A DNA stretch of 64,000 bases, from positions 150,387-214,386 of the forward strand of contig CAWIQE010000022.1 of NCBI GenBank assembly GCA_963838155.1, read 5' to 3'. Below, piece by piece: positions 19,803 through 28,729 of the stretch. Made by a program: the position numbers and the translations under genes. Source of the stretch: Pararhizobium_B sp963838155 (GTDB taxonomy: Bacteria > Pseudomonadota > Alphaproteobacteria > Rhizobiales > Rhizobiaceae). Each line of letters begins with the position of its first letter. Within the stretch, counting starts at the first letter, position 1. The notes below the pieces were generated by a model. The model saw only the letters and a list, made by a program, of their open reading frames with translations, was not told where the DNA came from and did no database searches.

Positions 19803-20725
19803 CGGTCTTCCCTTACCAGCCGCACGAAGATGTCCTCGAGCGAGCTTTGTTTCGTCTGCAGGTCCCGGACCCTGATCTCGGCCCGGTTGAGATCGGCGAT
19901 CAGCGCGCCGATCCCCGTCCGTCCGCTGCGCGTGTCGTATCGGTAGACGAGCCGGCAGCCGTCCTCGCTGAGGGTCAGGCCGTCCTTCGCCAGGCTCTCG
20001 GGCAGTTCGTCGAGCGGCGCCTGCAGTTCGATGGCGAGCTCCTTTTCGCCGAGCTTCCGCATCAGGCTGTCCTTGTCGTCGACGAGGACGAGCTCGCCCC
20101 GGTTGATCACCCCCACCCGGTCGGCGATTTCCTCGGCCTCCTCGATATAGTGGGTGGTGAGGATGATCGTCACGCCCTCCGCGCGCAGGCGCCGCACCAC
20201 CTCCCACATGCCCTTGCGCAGCTCCACGTCGACGCCGGCCGTCGGCTCGTCGAGGAAGAGGACCTGCGGCTCGTGGGAGAGCGCCTTCGCGATCATGACG
20301 CGCCGCTTCATCCCGCCCGACAGCGTCAGCATCTTGCTGTCCTTGCGGTCGATCAGGGACAGGTCGGTCAGCACCTTCTCGATATGGGCGTCGTTCTTCG
20401 GCTTTCCGAAGAGCCCCCGGCTGAGACTGGTCGTCGCCCAGACGGTCTCGAAGGTGTCGGTCGTCAGTTCCTGCGGAACGAGCCCGATCATGGCGCGCGT
20501 CCGGCGGTAGTCGCGGATGATGTCGTGCCCGCCGACCCTGACGCTGCCGCCGGTCGGGTTGACCAGGCCGCAGACGATGGAGATCAACGTCGTCTTGCCG
20601 GCCCCGTTCGGCCCGAGCAGGGCGAAGATTTCGCCCCTGGCTATGTCGAGATCGATGTTCTTCAGCGCCTCGAAGCCCGTATCGTAGGACTTCGAGAGAT
20701 TGGAAATGGAGATGACCGGGTCCAT
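19799..20725 (-). CDS. ABC-2 type exporter ATPase
   Basis: 308 aa. Walker A GPNGAGKTT, Q-loop LVPQELTTDTFETVWAT, signature LSGGMKRRVMIAKAL, Walker B VLFLDEPTAGVD, switch LTTHYIEEAEE; residues about 225-308 form the C-terminal accessory region of DrrA/NodI-like exporters. The ATG 20725 gives the standard MDPVISISNLSKSY start. The open frame extends far upstream through non-coding sequence. Confidence 0.92.
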   Translation of the reverse strand: MDPVISISNLSKSYDTGFEALKNIDLDIARGEIFALLGPNGAGKTTLISIVCGLVNPTGGSVRVGGHDIIRDYRRTRAMIGLVPQELTTDTFETVWATTSLSRGLFGKPKNDAHIEKVLTDLSLIDRKDSKMLTLSGGMKRRVMIAKALSHEPQVLFLDEPTAGVDVELRKGMWEVVRRLRAEGVTIILTTHYIEEAEEIADRVGVINRGELVLVDDKDSLMRKLGEKELAIELQAPLDELPESLAKDGLTLSEDGCRLVYRYDTRSGRTGIGALIADLNRAEIRVRDLQTKQSSLEDIFVRLVREDR

Positions 20726-21070
20726 GCGGGCTCGTTTCGTAACCGTGGGCGAACGGCCTCGCCGCGGCGTGTTGCGTGAGGCGGTGACGTGCGCCATATG
20801 TACCGACAGCCCTCCGGGATCAATAAGGAGAGCGCGACAAACGACAGGGCCGCCCGGTCGGAAACGGCCGGATGGCGGCCGGGATTCCCGAAAAGGCCGG
20901 CGCTGCGTCCGGCAAGGCAGGCGCAGCGCCCGATCGAATCTCCTGACACGGGTTGTCGGCAGTGACCGCGACTGTGCTACCATCCTCCGACCTTCGCTGG
21001 TATTCGATAACCCTCTCTGCAAAAAATCGCTTTTGCTGATTCCATCCATGATCTGGCGGTTTTTGACACC
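20726..21070. other. Divergent intergenic region, no gene seen
   Basis: 345 bp between the exporter ATPase (minus) and the XRE regulator (plus). Short antisense frames here have no recognisable features. The AT-richer stretch from about 20995 to 21070, including TTTTTGACACC just before the XRE start, is the likely promoter zone for the regulator. Confidence 0.5.
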
Positions 21071-21916
21071 ATGAAGAAGCTGGAAAGGGCGCAACTGTTC
21101 CAGAGGCGGCTCGCCGAGGCGATGGCGCGCGGCAGCATGTCGAGAAGCGAGCTCGCCCGCCAGATCGGCGCCGACCGCTCGACCGTGTCGCTGCTGCTCG
21201 GCGCCGACGACGCCCGGTTGCCGAACGCCCATTTCGCCGCCGAATGCGCCGCCGCGCTCAACGTGTCGTCGGACTGGCTTCTCGGGCTCACCGAACGGCC
21301 GGAACGCTCCGCCGACATCGTCACGGCGACCATGGAGATGACCGAGGCCGCCCGCTCGCCCTCCGACGAGCAGATCTTCGCCTGGCACCAGGAGGCGCGC
21401 GGCTACAAGATCCGCCACGTCCCCGCGACGATGCCCGATCTCCTGAAGTCCGAGCCGGTCCTGGAATTCGAGTACAGCCAGTCCATGGGCCGCACCTCCG
21501 AACAGGCGATCACCGACATGCGCGACAAGCTCGACTACCTGCGGGCGCCCGAGACCGACTACGAGATCGCGCTGCCGGCCGACGTCCTGGACAGCTTCGC
21601 CGCCGGCCACGGCTACTGGGCCGGCCTGAGCCTCGAGGTCAGGCGCGACCAGCTCGTCCGGCTGCGCGACATCTGCGAGGAACTCTATCCGTCGCTGAGG
21701 CTCTATCTCTTCGACCGCAAGATGCTCTATTCCGCGCCGCTGACGATCTTCGGACCGCTCGTCGCCTCCATCTATGTCGGCCAGATGCACATGGTCTTCC
21801 GCCAGCGCCGCCAGATCCTCGCCCTCGGCCAGCATTTCGACGGCCTCGTGCGCGGCGCGACCACCGAGGCGCGACAGATGCCGGCACTGATCGACGGCAT
21901 GCTGAAGGCGCTTTAG
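21071..21916 (+). CDS. XRE-family transcriptional regulator
   Basis: 281 aa. N-terminal Cro/CI helix-turn-helix at about residues 22-45 (SMSRSELARQIGADRSTVS), followed by an XRE-type extension through LNVSSDWLLGLTERP. The C-terminal 190 residues have no domain I can name; they include VPATMPDLLKSEPVLEFEY and a run of predicted alpha/beta structure ending in YVGQMHMVFRQRRQILALGQ. Divergent from the ABC-2 exporter, which it might control (inference only). Confidence 0.85.
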   Translation: MKKLERAQLFQRRLAEAMARGSMSRSELARQIGADRSTVSLLLGADDARLPNAHFAAECAAALNVSSDWLLGLTERPERSADIVTATMEMTEAARSPSDEQIFAWHQEARGYKIRHVPATMPDLLKSEPVLEFEYSQSMGRTSEQAITDMRDKLDYLRAPETDYEIALPADVLDSFAAGHGYWAGLSLEVRRDQLVRLRDICEELYPSLRLYLFDRKMLYSAPLTIFGPLVASIYVGQMHMVFRQRRQILALGQHFDGLVRGATTEARQMPALIDGMLKAL

Positions 21917-21953
21917 AGCCTCTCCCCGATTGCCTTTACGCGCTTCCGGACGG

Positions 21954-21986
21954 AAAACGGGCCTGCCGCACCTGACGGCAGACCCG
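21954..21986 (-). terminator. Terminator of the rplS operon
   Basis: Read on the minus strand: CGGGTCTGCCG, seven-base loop, CGGCAGGCCCG (21986-21958), then TTTT (21957-21954). One mismatch in an 11-bp stem. The T run overlaps a remnant of the palindromic repeat (CGCTTCCGGACGG). A second small hairpin CTGCCC/GGGCAG lies at about 21997-22010. Confidence 0.7.
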
Positions 21987-22039
21987 CTCGCCCCTACTGC
22001 CCGAGGGCAGGTATCTCTTGGCCGGCGGCGCCGAAGCGC

Positions 22040-22561
22040 CTATTCGCCGGCGTTCTCTCCCGCGGCTTCGGCCTTCTCGGCGGCCTCCTGGGCGGCCTTT
22101 TCGGCTGCCAGCGCCTCGGCGGCCTTCACCTTTTCGGCCTCGATGCGGGCACGTTCCTCGGCGGCGGCCTTGCGCTCGGCGTCGTTCAGCTTGCGCGCAC
22201 GGGTTCCCGTATCCTCGGAAATGCGGGCCGACTTGCCGCGGCGGTCGCGCAGGTAATAGAGCTTGGCGCGGCGCACCCTGCCCCGGCGCACGACCTCGAC
22301 GCCCTCGACGATCGGCGAATAGACGGGGAAGACGCGCTCGACGCCCTCGCCGTAGGAGATCTTGCGCACGGTGAAGTTCTCGTTGAGCCCGCCGCCCGAA
22401 CGCGCGATCACCACGCCCTCGAACGCCTGCACGCGGGTGCGGGTGCCCTCGGTGACGCGCACGAGCACGCGCACCGTGTCGCCTGCGGAAAACTCGGGAA
22501 TCTGGCGCTTCGCCTCGATCTTGCGGGCCTGTTCGGCCTCCAGTTCACGGATCAGATCCAT
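22040..22561 (-). CDS. rplS: 50S ribosomal protein L19
   Basis: 173 aa. Residues 1-115 are the canonical L19 fold, with FSAGDTVRVLVRVTEGTRTR, GVVIARSGGGLNENFTVRKI and the C-terminal RVRRAKLYYLRDRRGKSARI. The last about 45 residues are an Ala/Glu/Lys-rich helix, an extension common in Rhizobiales. Located downstream of trmD as in most bacteria, after a 200-bp spacer that may carry its own promoter or leader. Confidence 0.97.
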   Translation of the reverse strand: MDLIRELEAEQARKIEAKRQIPEFSAGDTVRVLVRVTEGTRTRVQAFEGVVIARSGGGLNENFTVRKISYGEGVERVFPVYSPIVEGVEVVRRGRVRRAKLYYLRDRRGKSARISEDTGTRARKLNDAERKAAAEERARIEAEKVKAAEALAAEKAAQEAAEKAEAAGENAGE

Positions 22562-22763
22562 GGTCTCGAACCTTTCGTTCTTCTCGAACGGTCAGAGCGC
22601 TCGCGGATCGCCTCGCCAGTTCGCGAAAACCTGAGGCTATGCCAGAAGCAGGAGCGGATTCACCATTCATTGCTTGGTGGTTTGCCGATGACCGGCGCTC
22701 GGTTTCCATCCCGATTGGCGGCTGCCATACACCAGACGCTTCCCTTTGTCACGCGCCGCGGAC

Positions 22764-23453
22764 CTATTTTTTGCGTTCCCGGAGGTCCGGACGGCGCGCC
22801 TGCGTCAGCCTTTCGGCCTCGGCCTGGCGCCAGCGCTCGATCTCCCCGTGGTTGCCGGACATCAGCACCTCGGGGATGCCGCGGCCCTCGAAGAGTTGCG
22901 GCCTCGTATAGTGCGGATGCTCCAGGAGGTTCGCCTCGAAGCTTTCGTGGTCGCCGGAGCGGGCATTGCCCATCACCCCCGGCAGGAGGCGGACGACCGC
23001 GTCGAGCAGCACCAGCGCCGCCGGCTCCCCGCCCGAGAGCACGTAGTCCCCGACCGACACCTCCTCGAGCGCCCGCGCCTCGATCACCCGCTCGTCGACG
23101 CCCTCGAAGCGGCCGCAGACGATGACGGCACCCTCACCGGCGGCTAGGTCGCGCACGCGCGCCTGGGTGAGCGGCCGTCCGCGCGGGCTCATCAGCAGGC
23201 GGCAGCGGCCGTCGCCGGGCGGCGACGCGTGGTCGATCGCGCGGGAGAGCACGTCCGCCTTCAGCACCATCCCCGCCCCGCCTCCGGCCGGCGTGTCGTC
23301 GACCGTGCGGTGTTTGTCCTCGGCGAAATCCCGGATCTGGACGGTCTCCATGCTCCAGTCGCCGCGCGCCAGCGCCTTGCCCGCGAGGGCGTGGGCGAGA
23401 TGCCCCGGGAACATCTCCGGATAGAGCGTCAGCACCGTCGCCCGGAAGCTCAC
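22764..23453 (-). CDS. trmD: tRNA (guanine-N1)-methyltransferase
   Basis: 229 aa SPOUT enzyme methylating G37 of tRNAs. VLTLYPEMFPGHLAHALAGK at the start, the DDTPAGGGAGMVLK loop and the trefoil-knot motifs LLMSPRGRPLTQ, CGRFEGVDERVIE and YVLSGGEPAAL are all present. It starts at a GTG (23453) whose TGA neighbour is the rimM stop (GTGA overlap), so it is translationally coupled to rimM. Confidence 0.96.
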   Translation of the reverse strand: MSFRATVLTLYPEMFPGHLAHALAGKALARGDWSMETVQIRDFAEDKHRTVDDTPAGGGAGMVLKADVLSRAIDHASPPGDGRCRLLMSPRGRPLTQARVRDLAAGEGAVIVCGRFEGVDERVIEARALEEVSVGDYVLSGGEPAALVLLDAVVRLLPGVMGNARSGDHESFEANLLEHPHYTRPQLFEGRGIPEVLMSGNHGEIERWRQAEAERLTQARRPDLRERKK

Positions 23454-24043
23454 GGCCGCTTGCCTTCCTTCGGGCCCGTCCGCCGCGGCGGCCGGCGCCG
23501 GCGGCTGCCGGGCCCCGTTTCGACGCTGTCCACGAGCCCCGCCGCCACCGGATCGACGACGATCACGCCGGCCGCAAGCTCGATCCCGATCACCGCCGCC
23601 TCCGAGAACGGAATGAGCGTCGGGCGGATGCCCGGGCCCTTCAGTTCGAGAAGGTCGCCGCCGCCGAAGTCGAAGACGCCCGATACCACGCCGTAGATGC
23701 GGCCCTCGCCGTCGACGACCTCCAGGCCCTCGAGATCGGAGTAGAAGTACTCGTCGTCGTCGAGATCCTCGTCCGGCAGGCTCGAGCGGTCGACGAAGAG
23801 CTCCAGCCCCTTCAGCGCCTCCGCGGCGGTGCGGTCGTTGATACCGAGGAAGCGGATCACGATCGCCTTGCCGGCCGACCGCACGTCGAGGATCTCGAGA
23901 TCGCGCCCGTCGCCGGTGAACAGCCTGTGATAGGCGCCGATCGCCAGCGGATCCTCCGTGAAGGACTTCACGCGGACTTCGCCGCGAAGACCCTGCGGGG
24001 CGCCGACGGAACCCATGAGAACCGGATTTTCGAGTTTTGTCAT
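23450..24043 (-). CDS. rimM: Ribosome maturation factor RimM
   Basis: 197 aa. N-terminal RimM beta-barrel begins LENPVLMGSVGAPQGLRGEV and RVKSFTEDP; the PRC-barrel part has YFYSDLEGLEVVDGEGRIYG and LIPF. It aids 30S processing and binds S19. Start ATG 24043 behind AGGACCG; an extension to 24118 would be unlike the family. The basic, Pro-rich tail (RRRRPPRRTGPKEGKRP) is an odd low-complexity end. Confidence 0.94.
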   Translation of the reverse strand: MTKLENPVLMGSVGAPQGLRGEVRVKSFTEDPLAIGAYHRLFTGDGRDLEILDVRSAGKAIVIRFLGINDRTAAEALKGLELFVDRSSLPDEDLDDDEYFYSDLEGLEVVDGEGRIYGVVSGVFDFGGGDLLELKGPGIRPTLIPFSEAAVIGIELAAGVIVVDPVAAGLVDSVETGPGSRRRRPPRRTGPKEGKRP

Positions 24044-24121
24044 GTCGGTCCTGTTCGCGCCCCCGGAAACGGCAACGGGCGGCACGAAAGCGCCGCCCGC
24101 CGCAAATTGCAAGCGCAATGC

Positions 24122-24535
24122 CTATTCCGCGACGGTTTCCTCTGCGGCGGGCTCCTCCGCCGGCGCCGCGGCGGCCTCGGCGGCAGCGGCGCGGGCCTCT
24201 TCCTCGCGCTGCTTCTGCTCGGCCAGGCGCTCCTGCGCCTTCTTGCCGGGCTGGCCCTTGGTCGGATTGGCGCGCGACGGGCGCTTGGCGATGCCGGCCT
24301 GGTCCAGGAAGCGCAGGACGCGGTCGGTGGCGACGGCGCCGTGGCTCATCCAATGCTGGATGCGCTCGGCGTCGAGCGACACGCGCTCCTCCGCGTCCTT
24401 CGGCAGCATCGGATTCCAGTGGCCGACCTTCTCGATGAACCGGCCGTCGCGCGGAGACCGCACGTCGGCGACGACGACATGGTAGTAGGGACGCTTCTTC
24501 GAGCCCGCGCGGGCCAGTCGGATCTTCAATGCCAT
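24122..24535 (-). CDS. rpsP: 30S ribosomal protein S16
   Basis: 137 aa. MALKIRLARAGSKKRPYYHV is the S16 signature and RDGRFIEKVGHWNPM follows. The S16 core ends near residue 90; the rest is an Ala/Glu-rich tail typical of alphaproteobacteria. GAAGGAGA-type ribosome binding site precedes the ATG. Sits between aroQ and rimM in the ribosomal/SRP cluster. Confidence 0.97.
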   Translation of the reverse strand: MALKIRLARAGSKKRPYYHVVVADVRSPRDGRFIEKVGHWNPMLPKDAEERVSLDAERIQHWMSHGAVATDRVLRFLDQAGIAKRPSRANPTKGQPGKKAQERLAEQKQREEEARAAAAEAAAAPAEEPAAEETVAE

Positions 24536-24589
24536 TTCATTCTCCTTCGGAATGCGTGTGACGGCCGCCGCGCGGCCGGAGTTTGCCTT

Positions 24590-24895
24590 TCATCGGTCAC
24601 CGAGGTCGGCGGCGATGGCTTCGTGGTGCCGGATGACTTCCCTGATCACGAAGTTCAGGAAGGTCTCGGCGAAGTCGGGATCGAGATCGGATTCCCGTGC
24701 GAGCCGCCTGAGCCGCTCGATCTGGTATTTCTCGCGCGTCGGATCGGCCGGCGGCAGTTCGTGCGTCGCCTTGAGGCGTCCGACCGCCTTGGTGCAGCGG
24801 AAGCGCTCCGCGAGGATGTGAATCAGCGCGGCGTCGAAATTGTCGATCGACCGCCGGAGGTCCTTGAGCTGGTCCAGGATGTCGCTGTCGTTCAT
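24590..24895 (-). CDS. Chorismate mutase, AroQ type
   Basis: 101 aa monofunctional AroQ-fold enzyme converting chorismate to prephenate. Conserved residues: the N-terminal LRRSIDNFDAALIHILAERF helix with its Arg and Asp, the KAVGRLKA Lys-containing segment, and the C-terminal REVIRHHEAIA helix. It lies 7 bp downstream of ffh and 54 bp ahead of rpsP, the usual rhizobial position. Confidence 0.92.
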   Translation of the reverse strand: MNDSDILDQLKDLRRSIDNFDAALIHILAERFRCTKAVGRLKATHELPPADPTREKYQIERLRRLARESDLDPDFAETFLNFVIREVIRHHEAIAADLGDR

Positions 24896-24902
24896 GCGCG
24901 TC

Positions 24903-26471
24903 TCACTTCTTCTTCGAACCGCCGAGGCCCGGCAAGCCGCCGCCCCGCGCGCCGCCGAGGCCCGGCAGGCCGCCGGTCCCCCCCGGCAGGCCGCCCGGCA
25001 ATCCGCCGCCGAACCCCTTTCCGAGGCCGGACTGCCCCGCTTGCTTCTGCAGCGCTTCCAACTCCTTCGGATCCATCTTCGACAGGTCCGGCATGCCGCC
25101 GCCGAGGCCGCCCATCCCCATCCGGCCGGCCATGCCGCCCATCATCTTGCCGAGCATGCCGGCCTTCTTGCCCTTGCCGCCCATGGCCTTCATCACGTCG
25201 GCCATCTGCCGGTGCATCTTCAGGAGGCGGTTGATGTCGGCGGCCGTGGTGCCCGAGCCGGCGGCGATGCGCTTCTTGCGCGAATGCTTCAGGATGTCCG
25301 GATGGGCCCGCTCGTGCTTGGTCATCGACGAGATGATCGCGAGCTGGCGCGCGAAGGTCCGGTCGTCGTAACCGGCGGCGGCCATCTGGTCCTTCATCTT
25401 GCCCATGCCGGGCATCATCCCCATGATGCCGCCCATGCCGCCCATCTTCGACATCTGCCCGAGCTGCTCGGCCAGGTCGTTGAGGTCAAACCGCCCGGCC
25501 TTCATGCGCTCGGCCATCGCCTGCGCTTTTTCCTGGTCGATGGTCTCCGCGGCCTTCTCCACGAGGCTCACGATGTCGCCCATGCCGAGGATCCGGTCGG
25601 CGATGCGCCGCGGGTAGAACTCCTCCAGAGCGTCCATCTTCTCGCCGACGCCGATCAGCTTGATCGGCTTGCCGGTGACGGCGCGCATCGAAAGGGCCGC
25701 GCCGCCGCGACCGTCGCCGTCCATGCGCGTCAGCACGAGGCCGGTGATGCCGACCCGCTCGTCGAAGCTCTTGGCGAGGTTGACCGCGTCCTGGCCGGTG
25801 AGCGCATCCGCGACGAGCAGGATCTCGTGCGGGACGGCCTTCTTCCGGATCTCGGCCATCTCGACCATGAGCGGCTCGTCGATATGCGTCCGGCCGGCCG
25901 TATCGAGGATGACGACGTCGTGCCCCCCGAGCCGCGCCGCCTGGACGGCGCGCCCGGCGATGTCCGTCGGCGACTGGCCCGCGACGATCGGCAGCGTATC
26001 GACCCCGGTCTGCTCGCCGAGCTGCTTCAGCTGCTCCTGGGCGGCCGGCCGACGGGTATCGAGCGAGGCCATCAGGACCTTCTTCTTGTCGCGCCGCTCC
26101 AGCCGGCTGGCGATCTTGCCCGTCGTCGTCGTCTTGCCCGAGCCCTGCAGGCCGACCATCATCACCACCACCGGCGACGGCGCGTTGAGGTCCAGGGTGA
26201 CGCCTTCCGAGCCGAGCATCTCGACGAGCTCGTCGTGGACGATCTTGACGACCATCTGGCCGGGCTTGATCGATTTCAGGATCTCGGCGCCGACGGCCTT
26301 TTCGCGCACCCGTTCGGTGAAGTCCCGCACCACCTCGAGCGCCACGTCCGCTTCCAGCAGCGCGCGCCGGACCTCCCGCAGGGCCGCGGCGACGTCCTTG
26401 TCGCTCAGCGAGCCGCGCCCGGTCAGCCCGTTCAGGATCGATCCGAGACGTTCCTGGAGGTTCTCAAACAT
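24903..26471 (-). CDS. ffh: Signal recognition particle protein Ffh
   Basis: 522 aa SRP54 GTPase. N domain about 1-90, G domain with P-loop GLQGSGKTTTTGK, DTRRPAAQEQL, DTAGRTHID and TRMDGDGRGGAAL; M domain with SGTTAADINRLLKMHRQMAD for 4.5S RNA binding and Met-rich flexible segments. The tail (about 480-522) is a Gly/Leu/Pro-rich repeat (GGLPG). Works with FtsY, encoded at 32.2 kb. Confidence 0.97.
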   Translation of the reverse strand: MFENLQERLGSILNGLTGRGSLSDKDVAAALREVRRALLEADVALEVVRDFTERVREKAVGAEILKSIKPGQMVVKIVHDELVEMLGSEGVTLDLNAPSPVVVMMVGLQGSGKTTTTGKIASRLERRDKKKVLMASLDTRRPAAQEQLKQLGEQTGVDTLPIVAGQSPTDIAGRAVQAARLGGHDVVILDTAGRTHIDEPLMVEMAEIRKKAVPHEILLVADALTGQDAVNLAKSFDERVGITGLVLTRMDGDGRGGAALSMRAVTGKPIKLIGVGEKMDALEEFYPRRIADRILGMGDIVSLVEKAAETIDQEKAQAMAERMKAGRFDLNDLAEQLGQMSKMGGMGGIMGMMPGMGKMKDQMAAAGYDDRTFARQLAIISSMTKHERAHPDILKHSRKKRIAAGSGTTAADINRLLKMHRQMADVMKAMGGKGKKAGMLGKMMGGMAGRMGMGGLGGGMPDLSKMDPKELEALQKQAGQSGLGKGFGGGLPGGLPGGTGGLPGLGGARGGGLPGLGGSKKK

Positions 26472-26684
26472 GCTCTATCCTTCTGGTCCCTTCGGGTTCT
26501 ACCCGAAAGGTCGGCGCGATCGGCGGCCATTGCAAGGTGCCAAGCCGAAAAGCACCCGAGGGCGCAACGCGCTGTCGGATGTTGACCTCCGGGATCTGTT
26601 CATGCCCTGCCGGGTCCCGGTCGGTGGCTCGAGCGTCTCGCTCGCCGCTGGATTGCCGGCCTTTAAAGACCGCGACCCGCAAAG

Positions 26685-27900
26685 TCAAGCGCGCGGCGCG
26701 CCGCCTGTCTCCGCCCGCCAGCCATCCGCGAAGACCACCCGGCCGACGCCCGCGAACCGGCGCATGCGCTCGAGCTCGGCCTCGAGCCCGCCGAGAAGCG
26801 CCCTCGACATCCGCACGCCGCGCTCCGGCCAGAACCGGCTGACGGCGAGCGTGTCCGCGGCGCGGTCGGCCCGCATGTCGATCCGGCCGACGAGGCGGTC
26901 TCCGCGCAGCACGGGAAAGACGTAGTAGCCGTAGCGGCGCTTCGCCTCCGGCACGAAGACCTCGATGCGGTAGGAAAAGCCGAAGAGCCGCTCCGCCCGC
27001 GCCCGGTCGCGCAGCACCGGATCGAAGGGGCTGAGGATGCGCACCCGCGCCGGCGGCTCCGGGACCTCGCCGAGGCGCTCGACGATCCCCGGCATGTCCC
27101 CACCCGGCCCGCGGCCGCCCGCCGTCGGCCGGCTCGATCTCCACCGGCACCAGCTCGTCCCTGCGGGCGGCAAGCCACCCTTCCACCTCGGCCGGCGACA
27201 GGAGCGCCCAGAAGGCGGCGATCTCGCCGCGCGTCGCGAAACCCAGCCGTTCCAGCGCGCTGCGGCAGGCCCAGTCGACGAACGCCGCGTGGTCGACCGC
27301 TTGCGAGCGGTGGGATTGGGGAACGACCCGTTCCGTCAGGTCGTACACCTTCTGGAAGCCCTCCCGCCGCGCGATAGCCAGCTCGCCGACGCGCCAGAGA
27401 TATTCGAGCGCGGTCTTGGAGGGGTGCCAGTCCCACCAGCCCGTGGAGGGCTTCTCCCGCCCCTCGAAATCGCGCGCCATGACCGGCCCGTCCCGCGCCA
27501 CTCGCTCCAGCACCGCGTCCAGCTCGCCGCGATAGGCCGGATCGCGCCATTTCTCCCAGCGCGCGTGCAGCCGCGCCTTTTCCCGCTCGAACCGGTGGCG
27601 CCAGTAGGGAAAGAAGGCGGTCGGAATGATCGCGGCGTCGTGCGTCCAGTTCTCGAACAGCATCCGCTCCCGTTCGACCAGGCGCTTTAGATGCGCCGGG
27701 CGATAGGTCTGGTGGCGGGAGAACAGGATGTGGTGATGCGCCCGTTCCACCGTGTTGATGCTGTCCACCTGGACGAAACCGAGATCGTGGACGAGGTCGT
27801 GGAGCTCGGCGCCGGTCAGCGCCCGCCCCGGCCGGGCGCTCAGGCCCTGCAGGTGGAGAAGCGTCCGCCGCGCCGCCAAATTGGAGATCGTCGTCGTCAT
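26685..27900 (-). pseudogene. ycaQ: YcaQ-type winged-helix DNA crosslink glycosylase, frameshifted
   Basis: Begins MTTTISNLAARRTLLHLQGL with QVDSINTVERAHHHILFSR, the YcaQ/AlkX winged-helix signature; the catalytic QxD-type region VQVDSI is present. After VPVEIEPADGG the frame must shift by one base (27095-27135; a G-rich stretch on the coding strand) to continue as PEPPARVRILSPFDPVLRDR and RRYGYYVFPVLRGDRLVGRI up to the TGA at 26685. Corrected length is 404 aa, normal for the family. Either a recently broken interstrand-crosslink repair glycosylase or a one-base error. Convergent with nothing; ffh follows downstream. Confidence 0.82.
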
Positions 27901-27913
27901 GGCCGGAACCTAA

Positions 27914-28050
27914 AGCGTTTCCAGGAAAAGTGGAATCCGGTTTTCCGTCCGGAAACGCGCAAGAAAAGCTCGTTTCCAGGAAAAGTGGAATCCGGTTTTC
28001 CGTCCGGAAACGCGCAGGAAAAGCTCGTTTCCAGGAAAAGTGGAATCCGG
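27914..28050. repeat. Palindromic element, three tandem copies
   Basis: Copies of the first hairpin begin at 27915, 27970 and 28025, spaced 55 bp: CGTTTCCAGGAAAAGTGG ... CCGTCCGGAAACGCGC. The third copy is cut short after TGGAATCCGG. Compared with other loci the stem bases are co-varied (CGTTTCC with GGAAACG), so pairing is preserved. Lies between ycaQ and the MarR gene. Confidence 0.9.
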
Positions 28051-28122
28051 CTGACCGCCGGGAGAGTCCTTAAAAAGCGTTAGGAATTTTACGCGCAATG
28101 ACAACGCCGTTGCCGGATTTCC

Positions 28123-28596
28123 TCAGGATCCCTCGCGCGTGCCGGCCATGCCGGAAAAGCAGTCGGCGACGCGGTTGAGGACGCGAAGGGCGACGATGAT
28201 CTCGGTCGTGTTGATGTCGCCGAGATGCCGCCGGATGAGCTCCAGCTCCCGCTGGTGCACGGCGTCGAACAGCGCCCGGCCGCTCTCCGTCGCCCGGCAC
28301 AGATAGGAGCGCCGATGCCGCGGATTGGGCAGCATTTCGACGAGATCGGCCCGGATCAGCTCCGCCGCGACCCGCTGCACGAACTGGCGCTTGAGCGCGA
28401 GCTTCTCCGCAAGCTCCGGCACGCAGGCCGGTCCGCCCTGCACGAGCGCTTCCAGGAGCGTGCGCCGCGCGGCCGTCAGGCCGTTCCGCTCCAGCTCCGG
28501 CTGCATCACCCGCCCGACATCGAGATCGATGCGGCGGGTCAGCCTGATGGCCTGGTAGAGCCGTTCCTGACGGTCGAATCGGGTCTGCATCGACAT
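28123..28596 (-). CDS. MarR-family transcriptional regulator
   Basis: 157 aa. Winged-helix core about residues 40-105: LTAARRTLLEALVQGGPACV, PELAEKLALKRQFVQRVAAE with the recognition helix, then wing RHRRSYLCRATESGRALFD. Start at the ATG 28596 (MSMQTRF); a longer frame upstream runs through the divergent promoter. Divergent from the MBL hydrolase, with a perfect 13-bp palindrome in between, so it probably represses itself and that gene. Confidence 0.87.
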   Translation of the reverse strand: MSMQTRFDRQERLYQAIRLTRRIDLDVGRVMQPELERNGLTAARRTLLEALVQGGPACVPELAEKLALKRQFVQRVAAELIRADLVEMLPNPRHRRSYLCRATESGRALFDAVHQRELELIRRHLGDINTTEIIVALRVLNRVADCFSGMAGTREGS

Positions 28597-28602
28597 AAAA
28601 TA

Positions 28603-28615
28603 GCAACACTGTTGC
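28603..28615. promoter_or_regulatory. Candidate MarR operator
   Basis: Perfect inverted repeat GCAACACTGTTGC, seven bases upstream of the marR-like ATG, inside the AT-rich divergent promoter region. Confidence 0.5.
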
Positions 28616-28729
28616 AGTAACTCAACGCGGCATTCGCGGCGCCCCGGGCCGGCGACCGCTTGCGGCAGCGGCCCGATGGCGTAGAGTACCCCCGGCGGCA
28701 CGAGGCCGCCTGCGGACCGGAAAGGAACG

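Noticed and set aside
27914..28050. Three evenly spaced 55-bp repeats considered as CRISPR
   Set aside because: The repeated unit itself is a palindromic element seen singly elsewhere; there are no unique spacers and no cas genes.
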